Shown piece by piece: positions 21,379 through 30,904 of a stretch of DNA of 64,000 nt (positions within the stretch are counted from its first letter, which is position 1; the number at the start of each line of letters is the position of its first letter). Position numbers and translations under genes: made by a program. The notes under the pieces are model-generated. The model saw nothing but the letters and a program-made list of their open reading frames with translations, was not told the DNA's origin and searched no databases. Source of the stretch: Symbiodinium natans (taxonomy: Eukaryota; Sar; Dinophyceae; Suessiales; Symbiodiniaceae); NCBI GenBank assembly GCA_905221605.1, contig CAJNDS010002355.1:316001-380000 (forward strand), in the 5' to 3' direction.

Positions 21379-22352
21379 GTGGGTGACGTGCTTGTTTGGG
21401 GCCGAGGGATACAGCTCATAGGCCCGGGCGGCCTTGATTCAATGTTGCTTCATCACCGCAGTTCCATGGGTATGGAGACACTATCCCTTGCAGCTGTGGA
21501 CATAGTCTACTGCACCAGACGAACAGTGTAGCCGCAACATGCAGACATATGGAGATGGGAAGATGGCTCGATGTGTTCATGCACTGCAGTCCGCGCAGCC
21601 TACTGAACTGCAAGAATGCACCCACTGCCAGGCCACCTGTACTCCTACCTTTGGTGCCCTGACTCTGTTCAGTCGAGTTTTCTTGGGGTAGTCGGTCACT
21701 TGCTGTGTTCATGGGTCGGGTTCTTCCACATTCCCTTTTTCTGCGGGCTTATTCTTTTTTGCAATCAACCAGAAAGGGGCCCCCTCGTCATCTCAGTTCA
21801 TTTTAAGGTTGGGCAACCTAGTGTCTTGAAGACGAAATCACCCTAAAGTCGGTTTGAGGTATAGGGCTTTTACCATGAATTAGTTACTATGTCTGGAGTC
21901 CAGAGACTTTCTCTTCCTAGAGGGTCGTCACATGGGGTTGCCGCATGTTCTGGGTCTCGTTGTCTTGGGGTTGTTTTTGAGGATTTTGAGATGGACTCTG
22001 CTCTTTTTGGGGGGGTTATCAATGGGGACACTCGTCTTAAGAATAGGTGAGCTCCACAGTTGGTTGCTCCAAGCAGTGCTTAATCAATTAACCCAATGAG
22101 CCGGACCCGCACCGTGGGCCCTGCCATAAAACCCTGAACCCTAAACCCGAAACCCTTAATGTCACTGATTCTGGGGGCTTCTTTGTGGGAGCCTCACCCG
22201 GCGAACTCCTGAAGGAGTGCCCCCATTCCATTGTCGCGACTCGCGACCCCAGGGTTTAGGGAAAAAGCTGCTGGCAACGTTGTTTTGAACTCAGCTGCCG
22301 CACCTGGACCTACCTGTACCTCATGCACGTATGAAGCTTCATACTCCCTCAG

Positions 22353-22554
22353 CCCGAAACCTAGCAAGGTATCAGTTCCTGACCCTCGTGGCGGTTGGCG
22401 GGTTTTGTCTTTCCCTGGCGCTGAACCAGAAGAGCTGCTTCACGCGAGAAGGGAAGAATGGGGACCTTGCGACCTTGGTCTGTGTCTTGGACCCGTTCAG
22501 GGGGCTTGGGGGGTGCAGAGTGGGGGGGAATCAAGTTTTTGGAGTTTAAGCTAA
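22353..22554 (+). CDS. Possible exon, two competing frames
   Basis: After CCCTCAG two frames are open. One is hydrophobic (YQFLTLVAVGGFCLSLAL), matching the membrane exons nearby. The other is hydrophilic (GAEPEELLHARREEWG) with a TAA at 22552. No clear donor separates them. Confidence 0.35.
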
Positions 22555-22842
22555 GGCTCGGTCCCAGCTTTTTGTCTAGGCAGGTTGCTTCGAAAAGAGA
22601 GCCGTGGCAGCTAGGGTGAGTCCTTACGAAGGAGCTTGTGGTTACAAGTTCCCCATCAACGGAACGCTGACTCGTGAAACCGGGTTGGGGGTTGTTCGAA
22701 AGTTGTTAGGGTCCTCTACAGATACCTCATGGCAAGTTTGGGGAGGGGTATTTTGAAGAGCTACCGCCGTATTCATGTATATTCTCTTGGTGGTGCTTTT
22801 CAGAGATGGTTCCGAAAAGCGTTATGAGGGCCCAAAGAGGTT

Positions 22843-22908
22843 CTTGGTAGCCCAGCGGTACCCTTTTGCCCTTTTGTTGGTTCTAGATTCTTAGAGTACC
22901 CTGATTGG
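22843..22908. mobile_element. Family C dispersed element (partial)
   Basis: TTCTTGGTAGCCCAGCGGTA, a CCTTTTGCCC tract and GGTTCTAGATTCTTAGAG match the left half of the element at 17783. Confidence 0.5.
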
Positions 22909-23079
22909 AATATGGCTGGGAGCACAAGCGAATGTGTGTGTTTAGGTTTTGAGCTCGTGTCTTGAGGCTTTTTGTAGGGTGTTGCTACTTTGGCATCTAC
23001 AAGGTGTTGGCACGAAGCTGTAACCTGCTTGCCGGAGCAAGCAGATGCGGCAAAAGCTGACCACTTGTGAGGGTGGGGA

Positions 23080-23191
23080 GTGTCTCGAGGCGGCCTGCCC
23101 AACATCACCAGCATGGTCTTCCTAGCGGTCTTCCTCCTGAGCATGAGCACGGCCATGTGCTCCCAGGGCCCATTCCGGCTTAGCCCGAGAT
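23080..23191 (+). CDS. Membrane-helix exon with strong donor
   Basis: The frame runs GGLPNITSMVFLAVFLLSMS and continues TAMCSQGPFRLSPR to a consensus GTGAGT donor at 23192. It contains one ~18-residue hydrophobic helix, like a channel or transporter segment. An ATG at 23113 could instead start a signal peptide. The 5' boundary is not certain. Confidence 0.45.
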
Positions 23192-23358
23192 GTGAGTGTT
23201 GATCTACAGTGATCTACATGATGGGCGATTTGCGGTACCAAAGCTACGTGAGCAAGTACTGCCCAAACTGAAAGTGCCTATAATTTAGATTAACCCCGGC
23301 GTAGCAGTAGCATCTTTACTTGAGGGTGACGTGGCAGGTACTTTGTTTGGTCCCTCAG

Positions 23359-23420
23359 CGAGAACTTCAAGAGGCGGCTGGAGACAGACCTCTTCCGATA
23401 TCAGGACTCCAAGAGCAAGG
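23359..23420 (+). CDS. Exon, charged helical peptide
   Basis: After GTCCCTCAG the best frame reads ENFKRRLETDLFRYQDSKSK with donor GTCGTG. The frame dictated by the exon ending at 23191 would differ, so another exon probably intervenes. Family unknown. Confidence 0.4.
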
Positions 23421-23899
23421 GTCGTGGAAAGATTCGTCGAAAGCTTCTCATGGGCCCCTGTTGATAACCTATATTGTAGGTCTTTGGGCTTTAGGGTTTA
23501 GGGTGTATGGTAAGTTTTTGGCGTTTAGGGTTTATGGTGTATAGTAGGTCTTTGGGCTTAAACCCCAAGAATCCAGTTTATCTACTGTTTGTAAAGGGTT
23601 TTGTGTAGGGCTTATAGGGCTTATGTAGGGTTTATGGGGCTTATAGGGTTTATAGGATTTTGGTTTATAGGGTTTAGTCTCATGAACCCCTACGATTCTC
23701 ACCTCCACTCATAGCTCGCAGCAGAGCCTTCAGAATCCCCGGAGCCTGGAGGAAATCCGCTAAACCCTCACAAGTCCTCGACTCTAAGCCCTAAACCTCC
23801 GAAGGCCTAAAGACGAAAGCACCAAGAAATCTCTACGACCTGCACCCTAAACCCTAAACCCTAAGCCCTCAAACCTGGGTTCTAGATCCAACGGAACCT

Positions 23900-24000
23900 G
23901 CTTGGAGGTTCCATGGTACTGGTACTCATGTGCACAATCCAAAGCGTACTGAAACCCACTTATACCCTAGTATGGTTATGATTGGGCTACATGCAGTTAA
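23900..24000. mobile_element. Family A dispersed sequence (partial)
   Basis: CTTGGAGGTTCCATGGTACT, then AACCCACTTATACC and GGTTATGATTGGGCTACATG match both arms of the element at 57686-57830. Confidence 0.5.
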
Positions 24001-24278
24001 GCCCTAAACCCGAAACCCTAAACCACGAACCTCCAAGAACCTGCAAGGAGCCCTTGCAGCTGAAGGCGCAAATGGGCGAGGCCGGGACTGTTTGGGGCGT
24101 TGAACCCCCAAAGCCCCCGAAGGGTTTAGGGTTTAGGGTTCAGGGTTTAGGGTTTAGGGTCTAGGGTCTAGTGTCTAGGGTCTAGGGTTTAGGATTTTGG
24201 CTGCTACAGGGTTTCAAGGACCCCAAAAACACCCTCAACCTAAAACCCCCTTATGTCACTCCCCAGAAGCTTTCTAGC

Positions 24279-24381
24279 TTGGGATGTGCCCCCTTATACT
24301 AACAGTCCTTAACAGGGTCTATAGTACCCTGTTAGAGTCCCTATGAAGGAGCTGTTCGTATAAAGGCGGGGAACATCCCAA
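24279..24381. mobile_element. Family D inverted-repeat element abutting a splice acceptor
   Basis: Left arm TTGGGATGTGCCCCCTTAT, right arm ending GGGGAACATCCCAA. Inner inverted repeat AACAGGGTCTATAGTACCCTGTT. Only TTCC separates its end from the AG of the acceptor at 24387. Same family as 32966-33051. Confidence 0.75.
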
Positions 24382-24387
24382 TTCCAG

Positions 24388-24475
24388 CTGTTGAAGGAGG
24401 CTGCGGCGCAGGCCGCGAGGGACGCCCGGGCGGCAGCTGCAGCGGCACCTCTGCCGACAACGAATGGGGGCCTCT
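24388..24475 (+). CDS. Alanine-rich helical exon
   Basis: Directly after the family D element and an ATTCCAG acceptor: LLKEAAAQAARDARAAAAAA then PLPTTNGGLFG. The donor is unclear because a 16-G run follows. Likely a linker or coiled segment of a larger protein. Confidence 0.45.
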
Positions 24476-24629
24476 TTGGGGGGGGGGGGGGGGGGCTCTT
24501 GGGGTTCGGGCTTTTACTTTGTGTTTTTGTAGGATGTAAGGGTTTATAGGGGTTAAGGGTTTATAGGCGCGTGTGTTCTTGCCAAGGAATCTGCATGCGA
24601 GAACTCAGCATCCTACACCTTGGGGGTAA

Positions 24630-25080
24630 AATCCTAAACCCAAAAAACCTTAAACCCCTAAAACCCAAAACCCCAACACCCAATACCCCACTAGGATCTA
24701 AACAACCCTAGAACCCCTTTAAACCCCTAAACCCTTAAACTCCTGAAACCCAAAAACCCTAAAACCCTAAAGCCCTAAAACCCTAAAACCCTAAGCCCCC
24801 TTAACACCCCCTAAAACCCCGAACCCCCCCCCCCTCAAGACCCTCAATGAAAACCATAAACCCCGAAAACCCCTGAAACCCAAACCTCCCTCAACAACCC
24901 CTGAAGCCCTAAACCCTAACCGCTTAAAACCCATAAAAAAACTTCAACCCCTAAAACCCCTAAACTCTTAACCCCTACACCCGCTTAAAAGCCCCTAAAG
25001 CCAGATTTCAGGCCCCAAACCCTAAACCCTAAACCCTAAACCCTAAACCCAAAACCCCCTTCAAACACTCGAAAAGCCCC
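24630..25080 (+). repeat. Degenerate CCCTAAAA/CCCCAAAA array
   Basis: About 450 bp of CCCTAAAA, CCCCTAAA, CCCAAAACCCC units upstream of exon 25097-25183. Confidence 0.85.
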
Positions 25081-25096
25081 TAAAACCAGACACCAG

Positions 25097-25183
25097 GCCC
25101 ATCAGATGTCCGTGCCCGGGGCGCTCTGGAGCCCCTCAGCTCTCTGAGTCTTTGGAACCTGCAGATGCCACCGCGGAAAAGAG
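25097..25183 (+). CDS. Exon between C-rich and G-rich arrays
   Basis: After GACACCAG: PIRCPCPGRSGAPQLSES then LEPADATAEK, with donor GTTTCGGG, itself a variant repeat unit. It precedes the Rab exons by 640 bp; its end phase does not match the first Rab exon, so it may end another gene or use a different donor. Confidence 0.45.
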
Positions 25184-25194
25184 GTTTCGGGTTT

Positions 25195-25350
25195 ATTAGG
25201 GGTTTAGGGGTTTTGGGATTTTTGGGTTTTGGGGTTTTGGGGTTTTGGGGTTTTGGGGTTTTGGGGTTTTGGGGTTTTGGGGTTTTGGGGTTTTGGGGTT
25301 TTGGGGTTTTGGGGTTTTGGGGTTTTTGGGGTTTTGGGGTTGAGGGTTTA
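25195..25350 (+). repeat. TTTTGGGG array
   Basis: Sixteen or so units of GGTTTTGG, the repeat used at hypotrich ciliate telomeres, flanked by TTTAGGG-like units. Strong G-quadruplex potential. Confidence 0.9.
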
Positions 25351-25507
25351 GGGTTGAGGGTTAGGATTTAGGGTATAGAGGCGTTAATGGTCCAAGCATG
25401 CCCTGTTTAGGTACATGGACAAACATCCCCCAATTGGACCTTGCACCCCAAGACACGCCGCAAGCCCTGTGGCCAAGAAACGCCCTGTGATCTCCGACAG
25501 CTTGGGC

Positions 25508-25618
25508 TGTTCCCCCTTGACTAGCAGTCCTTAAAAGGCATCTTTGTACCCCTTTATTCTAGCACCCTAAACCCTAAACCCTTAACCCCTATTAAGGACT
25601 GTTATTTTAAGGGTGAAC
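25508..25618. mobile_element. Family D element interrupted by CCCTAAA units
   Basis: Left arm GCTTGGGCTGTTCCCCCTTG and AGTCCTTAAAAGG; right part TTAAGGACTGTTATTTTAAG and GGGTGAACAAG. Between them, at 25563-25590, sit CCCTAAACCCTAAACCC units, so telomere-type repeats were added inside the element. Confidence 0.55.
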
Positions 25619-25744
25619 AAGAGTTTGCAGATTGGGTGGGTATAGGGGTTTTCTGGTTGGAGTCTTCGGGTTCCAGCGCTGCAAGGTTAGAGGCTTAGCC
25701 CTCAACCCCAAGCCGTTCCGGTTACCAGGGCTCATACGCTCTTC

Positions 25745-25800
25745 CTAAACCCTAAACCCTAAACCCTAAACCCTAAACCCTAAACCCTAAACCCTAAGCC
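25745..25800 (+). repeat. CCCTAAA array upstream of the first Rab exon
   Basis: Eight perfect units; a TTTAGGG array follows the exon at 25912-25978. Confidence 0.9.
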
Positions 25801-25823
25801 CTCCCCTTTACTGCATGTCGCAG

Positions 25824-28423
25824 GTCAAAGGCGGCGTCTCCGAGGGCGACTTCAAGTTTAAGCTCGTTACCGTGGGAGACTCCGGGGTGCGCCAGACGCG
25901 TTACTTTAGGAGGGTTTAGGGTTTAGGGCTAGGGTTTAGGGTTTAGGGGTTAGGATGTAGGGTTCAGGGTTTAGGGTTCCCTCATTGGGTTTAAGAGGAT
26001 CAGAATTCAGAATTTTGTTCAGAGGGTTTTAAGGGCTGTCCGAGTTTAGTTCTGCGATTGCAGCCTGTAGGGTTTACCCAGACTCGTGAATTTAGAGGTC
26101 AATCCCTTCGGGCTAAGGGCCTAGGGTTAAGGTTTTATAGGGTTTCAGGGTTATAGGGATACAGGCTGCAGGATGTCATAGGGTTTGACGGTTATGGGGT
26201 TACATGGTTTTAGGCTGACAGGGTTAAAGGGTTGAAGGGCTTCGGGTAGCAGGGCTTAGGGTTAGGATTGCAGGGTTTAGGTTTCGGTTTTGTTTTGTTT
26301 GGGTGAGGTCTAGGATTTTCGAGTTTCGAGCTTACGGCGTGGGCTGGAGGTTCTGTCTTAGGGCTTCTTCTTCTTCCGGGTTTAGGACTGCAGGTATGGG
26401 TGGTGGGTTTAGGTGCATTTGAAGGTGTCTATGCTCTATGCTTCACGCCTGTCGCTATAGGTTCAGGGTCCTGGGTTTCAGACAAGGAGTTTCAGGCTGG
26501 TGCTTTTCTCGCGCTTCTTCGATAAAATCGATCTAAGGTTGTAAAATCGGTTTGATGTCTATACAGAACTAGGTGCCTCGCATGTGCACGGAGCGGCTGG
26601 GGTGTTTTTTGCCTTGCTAGTGTGTGCAAGGGCTTTCGATGCGAGTTGAAAGTCCAAGGCGAGAACGAGAGAGGAAGAGAGAGCGAGAACGCAAGCGAGA
26701 GTTCCATTAATTAGTTTAGGCTGAGAAATTTGCAGCACAGCCGTAACCGATCGCAACCGCAACTTGATGGTGCCAGGTTGGAAAGTCCTGCCTTTTGACT
26801 CGATTTGTGCAGGACACGGGCCGGAGTTGCCCCTAAAGGTCTCAACTTGTGCGGACCTTGAGAGTTAGCGAGGGCGTCCGGATGCTGAAACATGGTTTCT
26901 TCCTTCCATCCATCACACATACAGCTCAAGCAGGGTCCAGGTGTGTAGCTTGTGCAGTGAGTGTAGCTTGTGCAGTGACTGCTCGATGGCATGCAGGCCA
27001 TACAACTGTGAGAAACTCCCAGCCGGGCATGTGCACACTTACCAGGATCAAAGCAGCGAAGTTTCACCTGGCCCTGAAAGGACTACTACTCCGACTGTCA
27101 CGTGTCGACCATTGGCGTGGACTTCAAGACAGTCAGCACCCCACATTGCCAGTTCAGAACCGTGCTTTTCACTCCCTAATCGAATGTCGAGTTCCATGCG
27201 CCACGGGTAGCTCCTGCACCGAGAAGAATCAGCAGAGCGCCGGGCAGGCATAGATTCATGACTGGTTTTGCATGGATGCAAACCCGTCCCAAGTGTCCCC
27301 AGCACCGAAGCAAGGCACGACCGAAGCTTTCACATATCCGACACGACAGATTTCCACAAAAAGCCTAAGCCCTAACCCGTAAACCCCAATACTTTCCATA
27401 AGAGAGAGAGAGAGAGAGAGAGCTCTTTGCTCCCCCAAGGTCGTCACGATGGTCAAGGGAAGGTTGGTGAAGCTTCAGCTTTGGGACACAGCCGGGCAGG
27501 AGCGATGAGGGCCTTTACAATCAGGCTTAGTCAAGAGTATGGAGGTTGGACCCAGAGTAGGCCCGTATTCCCTTTTTTAGGGTTGGGGTTCCCTTTGTAA
27601 AAGGGCACCCTTTTCGCTATCAGAACGGCTTGTCCTTACATAGTTTTGCGTGTAGCCATAGAGTGGAGGTGAGAAAGGTTTGCCTGCAGCACTACCAGAG
27701 TCAGCTGCAGATTTGTTTCGGGATGGCACAGGTGATGTCAGGATGAAGGGGCTTAGCTCCCAATGCGCAACACGAGCTTTCCATGCACGATGTTGTTCAG
27801 GAGCGCTTTTCCGTAGTCACCGGCAACTACTACAGAAACTCAGACGGTCGCGGGCTCAGTGTGCCATGAGCCTTATACGGAAGTGCTTTGAAGGCTTCTG
27901 AGTGCCTGGACTTGGGGTTGCAACCCAGCGGCTCCCAAGTTGTGTACTTAAAGACCAATCCGGTTCAGGGTTCTGGGTTCAGGGTTTAGGGTTTAGGGAT
28001 TAGGGATTAGGGATTAGGGTTTAGGGTTTAGGGTTTAGGGTTTGGGCTTAGGGATTCACAGTCAGATGTTGAAGAGTATTCCTTTGACGCCGGGGCACTG
28101 GCGTCTCTGGAGAATGTGTGGGTGATTCGTATACTGTTCTGACGGTCAGCCTGCAAGGGAAGATAAAGCAGCCGCTCACTGCTCGCAGATGTTGTGGATC
28201 GTGGCATCAGGCTACAAAACCCCCATTGCCCTTGTGCGAAGCGCTCTCAGCCAAACAACCGGCAGAGGCGAAACGAAGTGACCACGGGTTTAGGGTTTAG
28301 AGTTTATTGGTTTCGGGTTTGGGTATGCAACTCCCGAGCACCACTGAGGCTTCATTTTCGTCTATGATGCCACGAGTCGCGTCGCGAGCTTTGCTGCTCC
28401 CATTGTGGAGGATGCGATTCAGG
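25824..28423 (+). CDS. Rab-type small GTPase, partial
   Basis: Exons: 25824-25886 (FKFKLVTVGDSG, strand beta-1 and start of the P-loop), 26496-26537 (LVLFSRFFDKIDL, helix alpha-1), 27440-27499 (GRLVKLQLWDTAGQ, the WDTAGQ motif of Rabs), 27801-27846 (ERFSVVTGNYYRNSD, switch II) and 28349-28423 (FIFVYDATSRVASF, strand beta-4). The last three join in phase as WDTAGQ-ERF..YYRNSDG-FIFVYD. The third intron starts GA (AG|GAGCGA). The P-loop GK[ST] is not seen between 25886 and 26496; reading on past 25886 gives GDSGVRQT. The TIGV effector piece, the NKxD and SAK motifs and the prenylated tail were not found, so exons are missing or the gene is decayed. Rabs direct vesicle traffic. Confidence 0.8.
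27400..27423. repeat. GA dinucleotide run before a Rab exon
   Basis: (GA)11 directly 5' of the CTTTGCTCCCCCAAG acceptor at 27439. Confidence 0.85.
27545..27640. mobile_element. Family C-like sequence in the GA-AG intron of the Rab gene
   Basis: GGACCCAGAGTAGGCCCGTA, TTCCCTTTTTTAGGG, GGTTCCCTTTGTAAAAGGGC resemble 38550-38650 (GGACCCAAAGTAGGCCCCCA, TTCCCTTTCTTAG). Confidence 0.45.
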
Positions 28424-29110
28424 GTTCCGGGTGTACTTTCAAAAGAGGGTATAGGGTTTAGGGTTTAGGGTTTAGGGAAGGTTACCCTACTTCTAACCCT
28501 ACTCTTCGCCTGGAATCTTGGAGCAGCTCATGTCATGGACATGGGTATAGTTACATAAGGACCTTAAACGCTTGACCACTTATTCTATCTATATCCTTTG
28601 TTGACGTCAGCTAGAGCAATTGTCCAGCCTCCCAAAAGTGTAGCTAGTTCTCCACCGGGAGGTAAGGAATGTCCCTGGAATGCTGAACCCTTAAACCCTA
28701 AACCCTGAACGACAAATCCTAAACCCTAAACGCCAAACACCCTGAACAGCTCCTTAAGAGCTGGTATTTACCCAACGAGCCTCCCAGCAAGTTCCCAAGT
28801 CCCCAAGTTGTTGGGCTTGGGCTCTTTCAGAGTCAATGCATTTTGTTTTTTGCCGTTCGCGTACTCATCGTATTGCATTTTGTATTCCATTCTTTTTTTT
28901 GGGTGGGGTGGGGGGGGCGGGGCGTTGTGGCCCAGAGCAGTGGGCAACTGCCGCTCACAATGTGGCTGGCTCCAGACTCTTGCGGCTAGTGTCGCCGAAG
29001 GCGCTCTAGAGTCGCGCTCCGCGTACCCGGCGCAAGTATGCCGACCGGGTGTTTCTCGAGAAGCAAGAACCTAAACCCTAAGCCCTCAACCCTAAACCCT
29101 TCATTGCCAG

Positions 29111-29186
29111 GTCAACATACTCAGCTTCTACTCTTGAGCTCCTGACCCCGGATTCTGAGCCCTCTGCACCTCAGCATCCACATGGG
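29111..29186 (+). CDS. Ser/Thr/Pro-rich exon
   Basis: After TTCATTGCCAG: STYSASTLELLTPDSEPSAP then QHPHG, donor GTACCC. CCCTAAA units (29072-29098) precede it. It could be part of the Rab gene or of the next gene; phase does not decide. Confidence 0.4.
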
Positions 29187-29494
29187 GTACCCCGAACCCA
29201 AGGAATATCGTAAGGATCCCTCTTAGCTCGAAGCCCTACGAACCCTTTCTAAAATCCCTTAAGCCCTAAAAACCCTAAACCCCAAATTATATTTTAAGCA
29301 CTAGACCCCCTACGTATACATATATCTATATACATGTACATACATCTATGTACATATATATATATGTATGTTCTATGTATAGCATGAGAGTAGAGAGTGT
29401 AGTTCGTCCGTGGTATCCCATGGCATGAAGCCATGCCGGAGTGGTGCGAGGCGGAAGGCACAGGGCTCTGCGATGCAGCGCATTTTTTGGGAGG

Positions 29495-29660
29495 TTTGGG
29501 GTTAGGGTTTCGGGTTTAGGATTTAGGGTTTAGGGTTCAGAGTTGAGGGTTAAGTTATGAGTTGAGGGTTTAGGGTTTAGGGTTTGGGTTTTAGGGTTTA
29601 GGGTTTAGAGGTGAGGGTTTAGGGTTGTGAGGGTTTAGAGTTCAGGGCTTACGGCTTCGG
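29495..29660 (+). repeat. Degenerate TTTAGGG array
   Basis: Mixed TTTAGGG, TTGAGGG, TTCAGAG units over 165 bp. Confidence 0.8.
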
Positions 29661-30034
29661 ATGTGGGAGTTTACTATTGGAGCCAAACCCCTTTGGGATG
29701 GTGTTTTTGTTGAGGGGGGAGGGTCTACCGCCTCAAACGCAGGGTACTGGCAGAGCCGAACAAACCGGTGCTTCGGGATTGATTATCGTTATTTTTAGAC
29801 CTAAAACCACAAAGAGATCGTTCTTGAAACCTCACTGGCATGAACTATATGAGAAGGTATTCACCAAAGACAGAATGTATCATGAGAAACCTAATACTAA
29901 CGACGGTGCTTAACTCTAGTGCAGGTCCAGAAACACCAGCATGAATCGGGTTTTAGATTTCAGCTTTGCGGTGAGATGCTGAGGGCGGGTGTTCTCGGGT
30001 GCCCAAGAACAAGGATTTCGGAGCTTTGGGACTA

Positions 30035-30150
30035 CAATAATACAGAGGTCGGAAGAACTACGAACAGTATTCCCTTGGTCCTTCTATAGTTCTACGATAA
30101 CAACCTCCCCAAAACCCAATTCTGATTCTTTACCCCTTAAGAAAGGAAGG
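30035..30150. mobile_element. Family B dispersed element
   Basis: GGTCGGAAGAACTACGAACA, GTATTCCCTTGGTCCTTCTA, then CCCCAAAACCCAATTCTGAT, the same order of blocks as at 36297 and 55738. Confidence 0.55.
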
Positions 30151-30239
30151 GACAGTGAATCATTCCAGGATCCCCGTCTACATGTAGTTGAGGTCTGTTG
30201 AATTTCCCGGCCTGCTACTACCCCTGCAAGATGTTAGGG

Positions 30240-30372
30240 CCAGGGTTTAGGGTTTCGGGTTTAGGGTGTTGGGTGTGGGGTTTAGGGTTTAGGGTTTAGG
30301 GTTTAGGGTTTAGGGTTTAGGGAGTTTAGGGTTTAGGGTTAGGGTTCAGGGTTTAGGGTTTAGGCGGTTTAG
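30240..30372 (+). repeat. TTTAGGG array
   Basis: About seventeen units, with TTAGGG and TTCAGGG variants. Confidence 0.9.
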
Positions 30373-30483
30373 GGAATGTTTTCGGAGGCCCATCCCGCGA
30401 AACTGTCGGAAGGCAATTTGACAGCAGACACCGTCAATGTGCGTGATGAGCTTTGCCGGGTGCCGAGGCCTCAGGCACTTTAG
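30373..30483 (+). CDS. Short coding stretch with stop
   Basis: Reads MFSEAHPAKLSEGNLTADTV then NVRDELCRVPRPQAL and a TAG. An upstream in-frame TAG in the preceding TTTAGGG unit means it begins at the ATG or at a TTTAG acceptor. It is 36 codons; product unknown. Confidence 0.4.
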   Translation, partial: GMFSEAHPAKLSEGNLTADTVNVRDELCRVPRPQAL

Positions 30484-30726
30484 AGGAAGCTTCATGAACT
30501 TGTCAACATGCAGTGTCTCAGGGTTTAGGGTTTAGGGTTTAGCCCAATGCCGAAATTACCCTCAGCCGGGGATCATGTGTCGGTACTGTTCAGTCCACAG
30601 GCTGAATGGAGCACCACGGAAGACCCCAAACGCTAAACCCCAAACCCTAAACCCCAAACCCTAAACCCTAAACCCTAAGCCCCAAACCCTAAACCCGAGG
30701 AATGTAGGTGACTCTCTTAGCTCCAG

Positions 30727-30819
30727 CGGCTGCGCATCGTACCAAGGCTCCGAGATCGGGGGGGCGGAAGCCTCCTCCGCGGTTGGAGGCCTGGTGGCAG
30801 CCGGTGTTGCCTGTATGGG
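30727..30819 (+). CDS. Gly/Ala-rich, partly hydrophobic exon
   Basis: After TTAGCTCCAG: GCASYQGSEIGGAEASSAVG then GLVAAGVACM, donor GTTCAGGG. CCCTAAA units (30630-30695) before and TTCAGGG/TTTAGGG units (30820-30900) after. A membrane helix is possible. Unassigned. Confidence 0.45.
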
Positions 30820-30904
30820 GTTCAGGGTTCAGGGTTTAGGGTTTAGGGTTTCGGGTTTAGGGGTTAGGGGTTAGGGGTTAATTAGGGGTTAGGGGTTAGG
30901 GGTA

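Noticed and set aside
28050-28115. Extra Rab exon (SDVEEYSFDAGALASLENV).
   Set aside because: It lies between two exons that already join in phase with the family sequence, so it is probably intronic.
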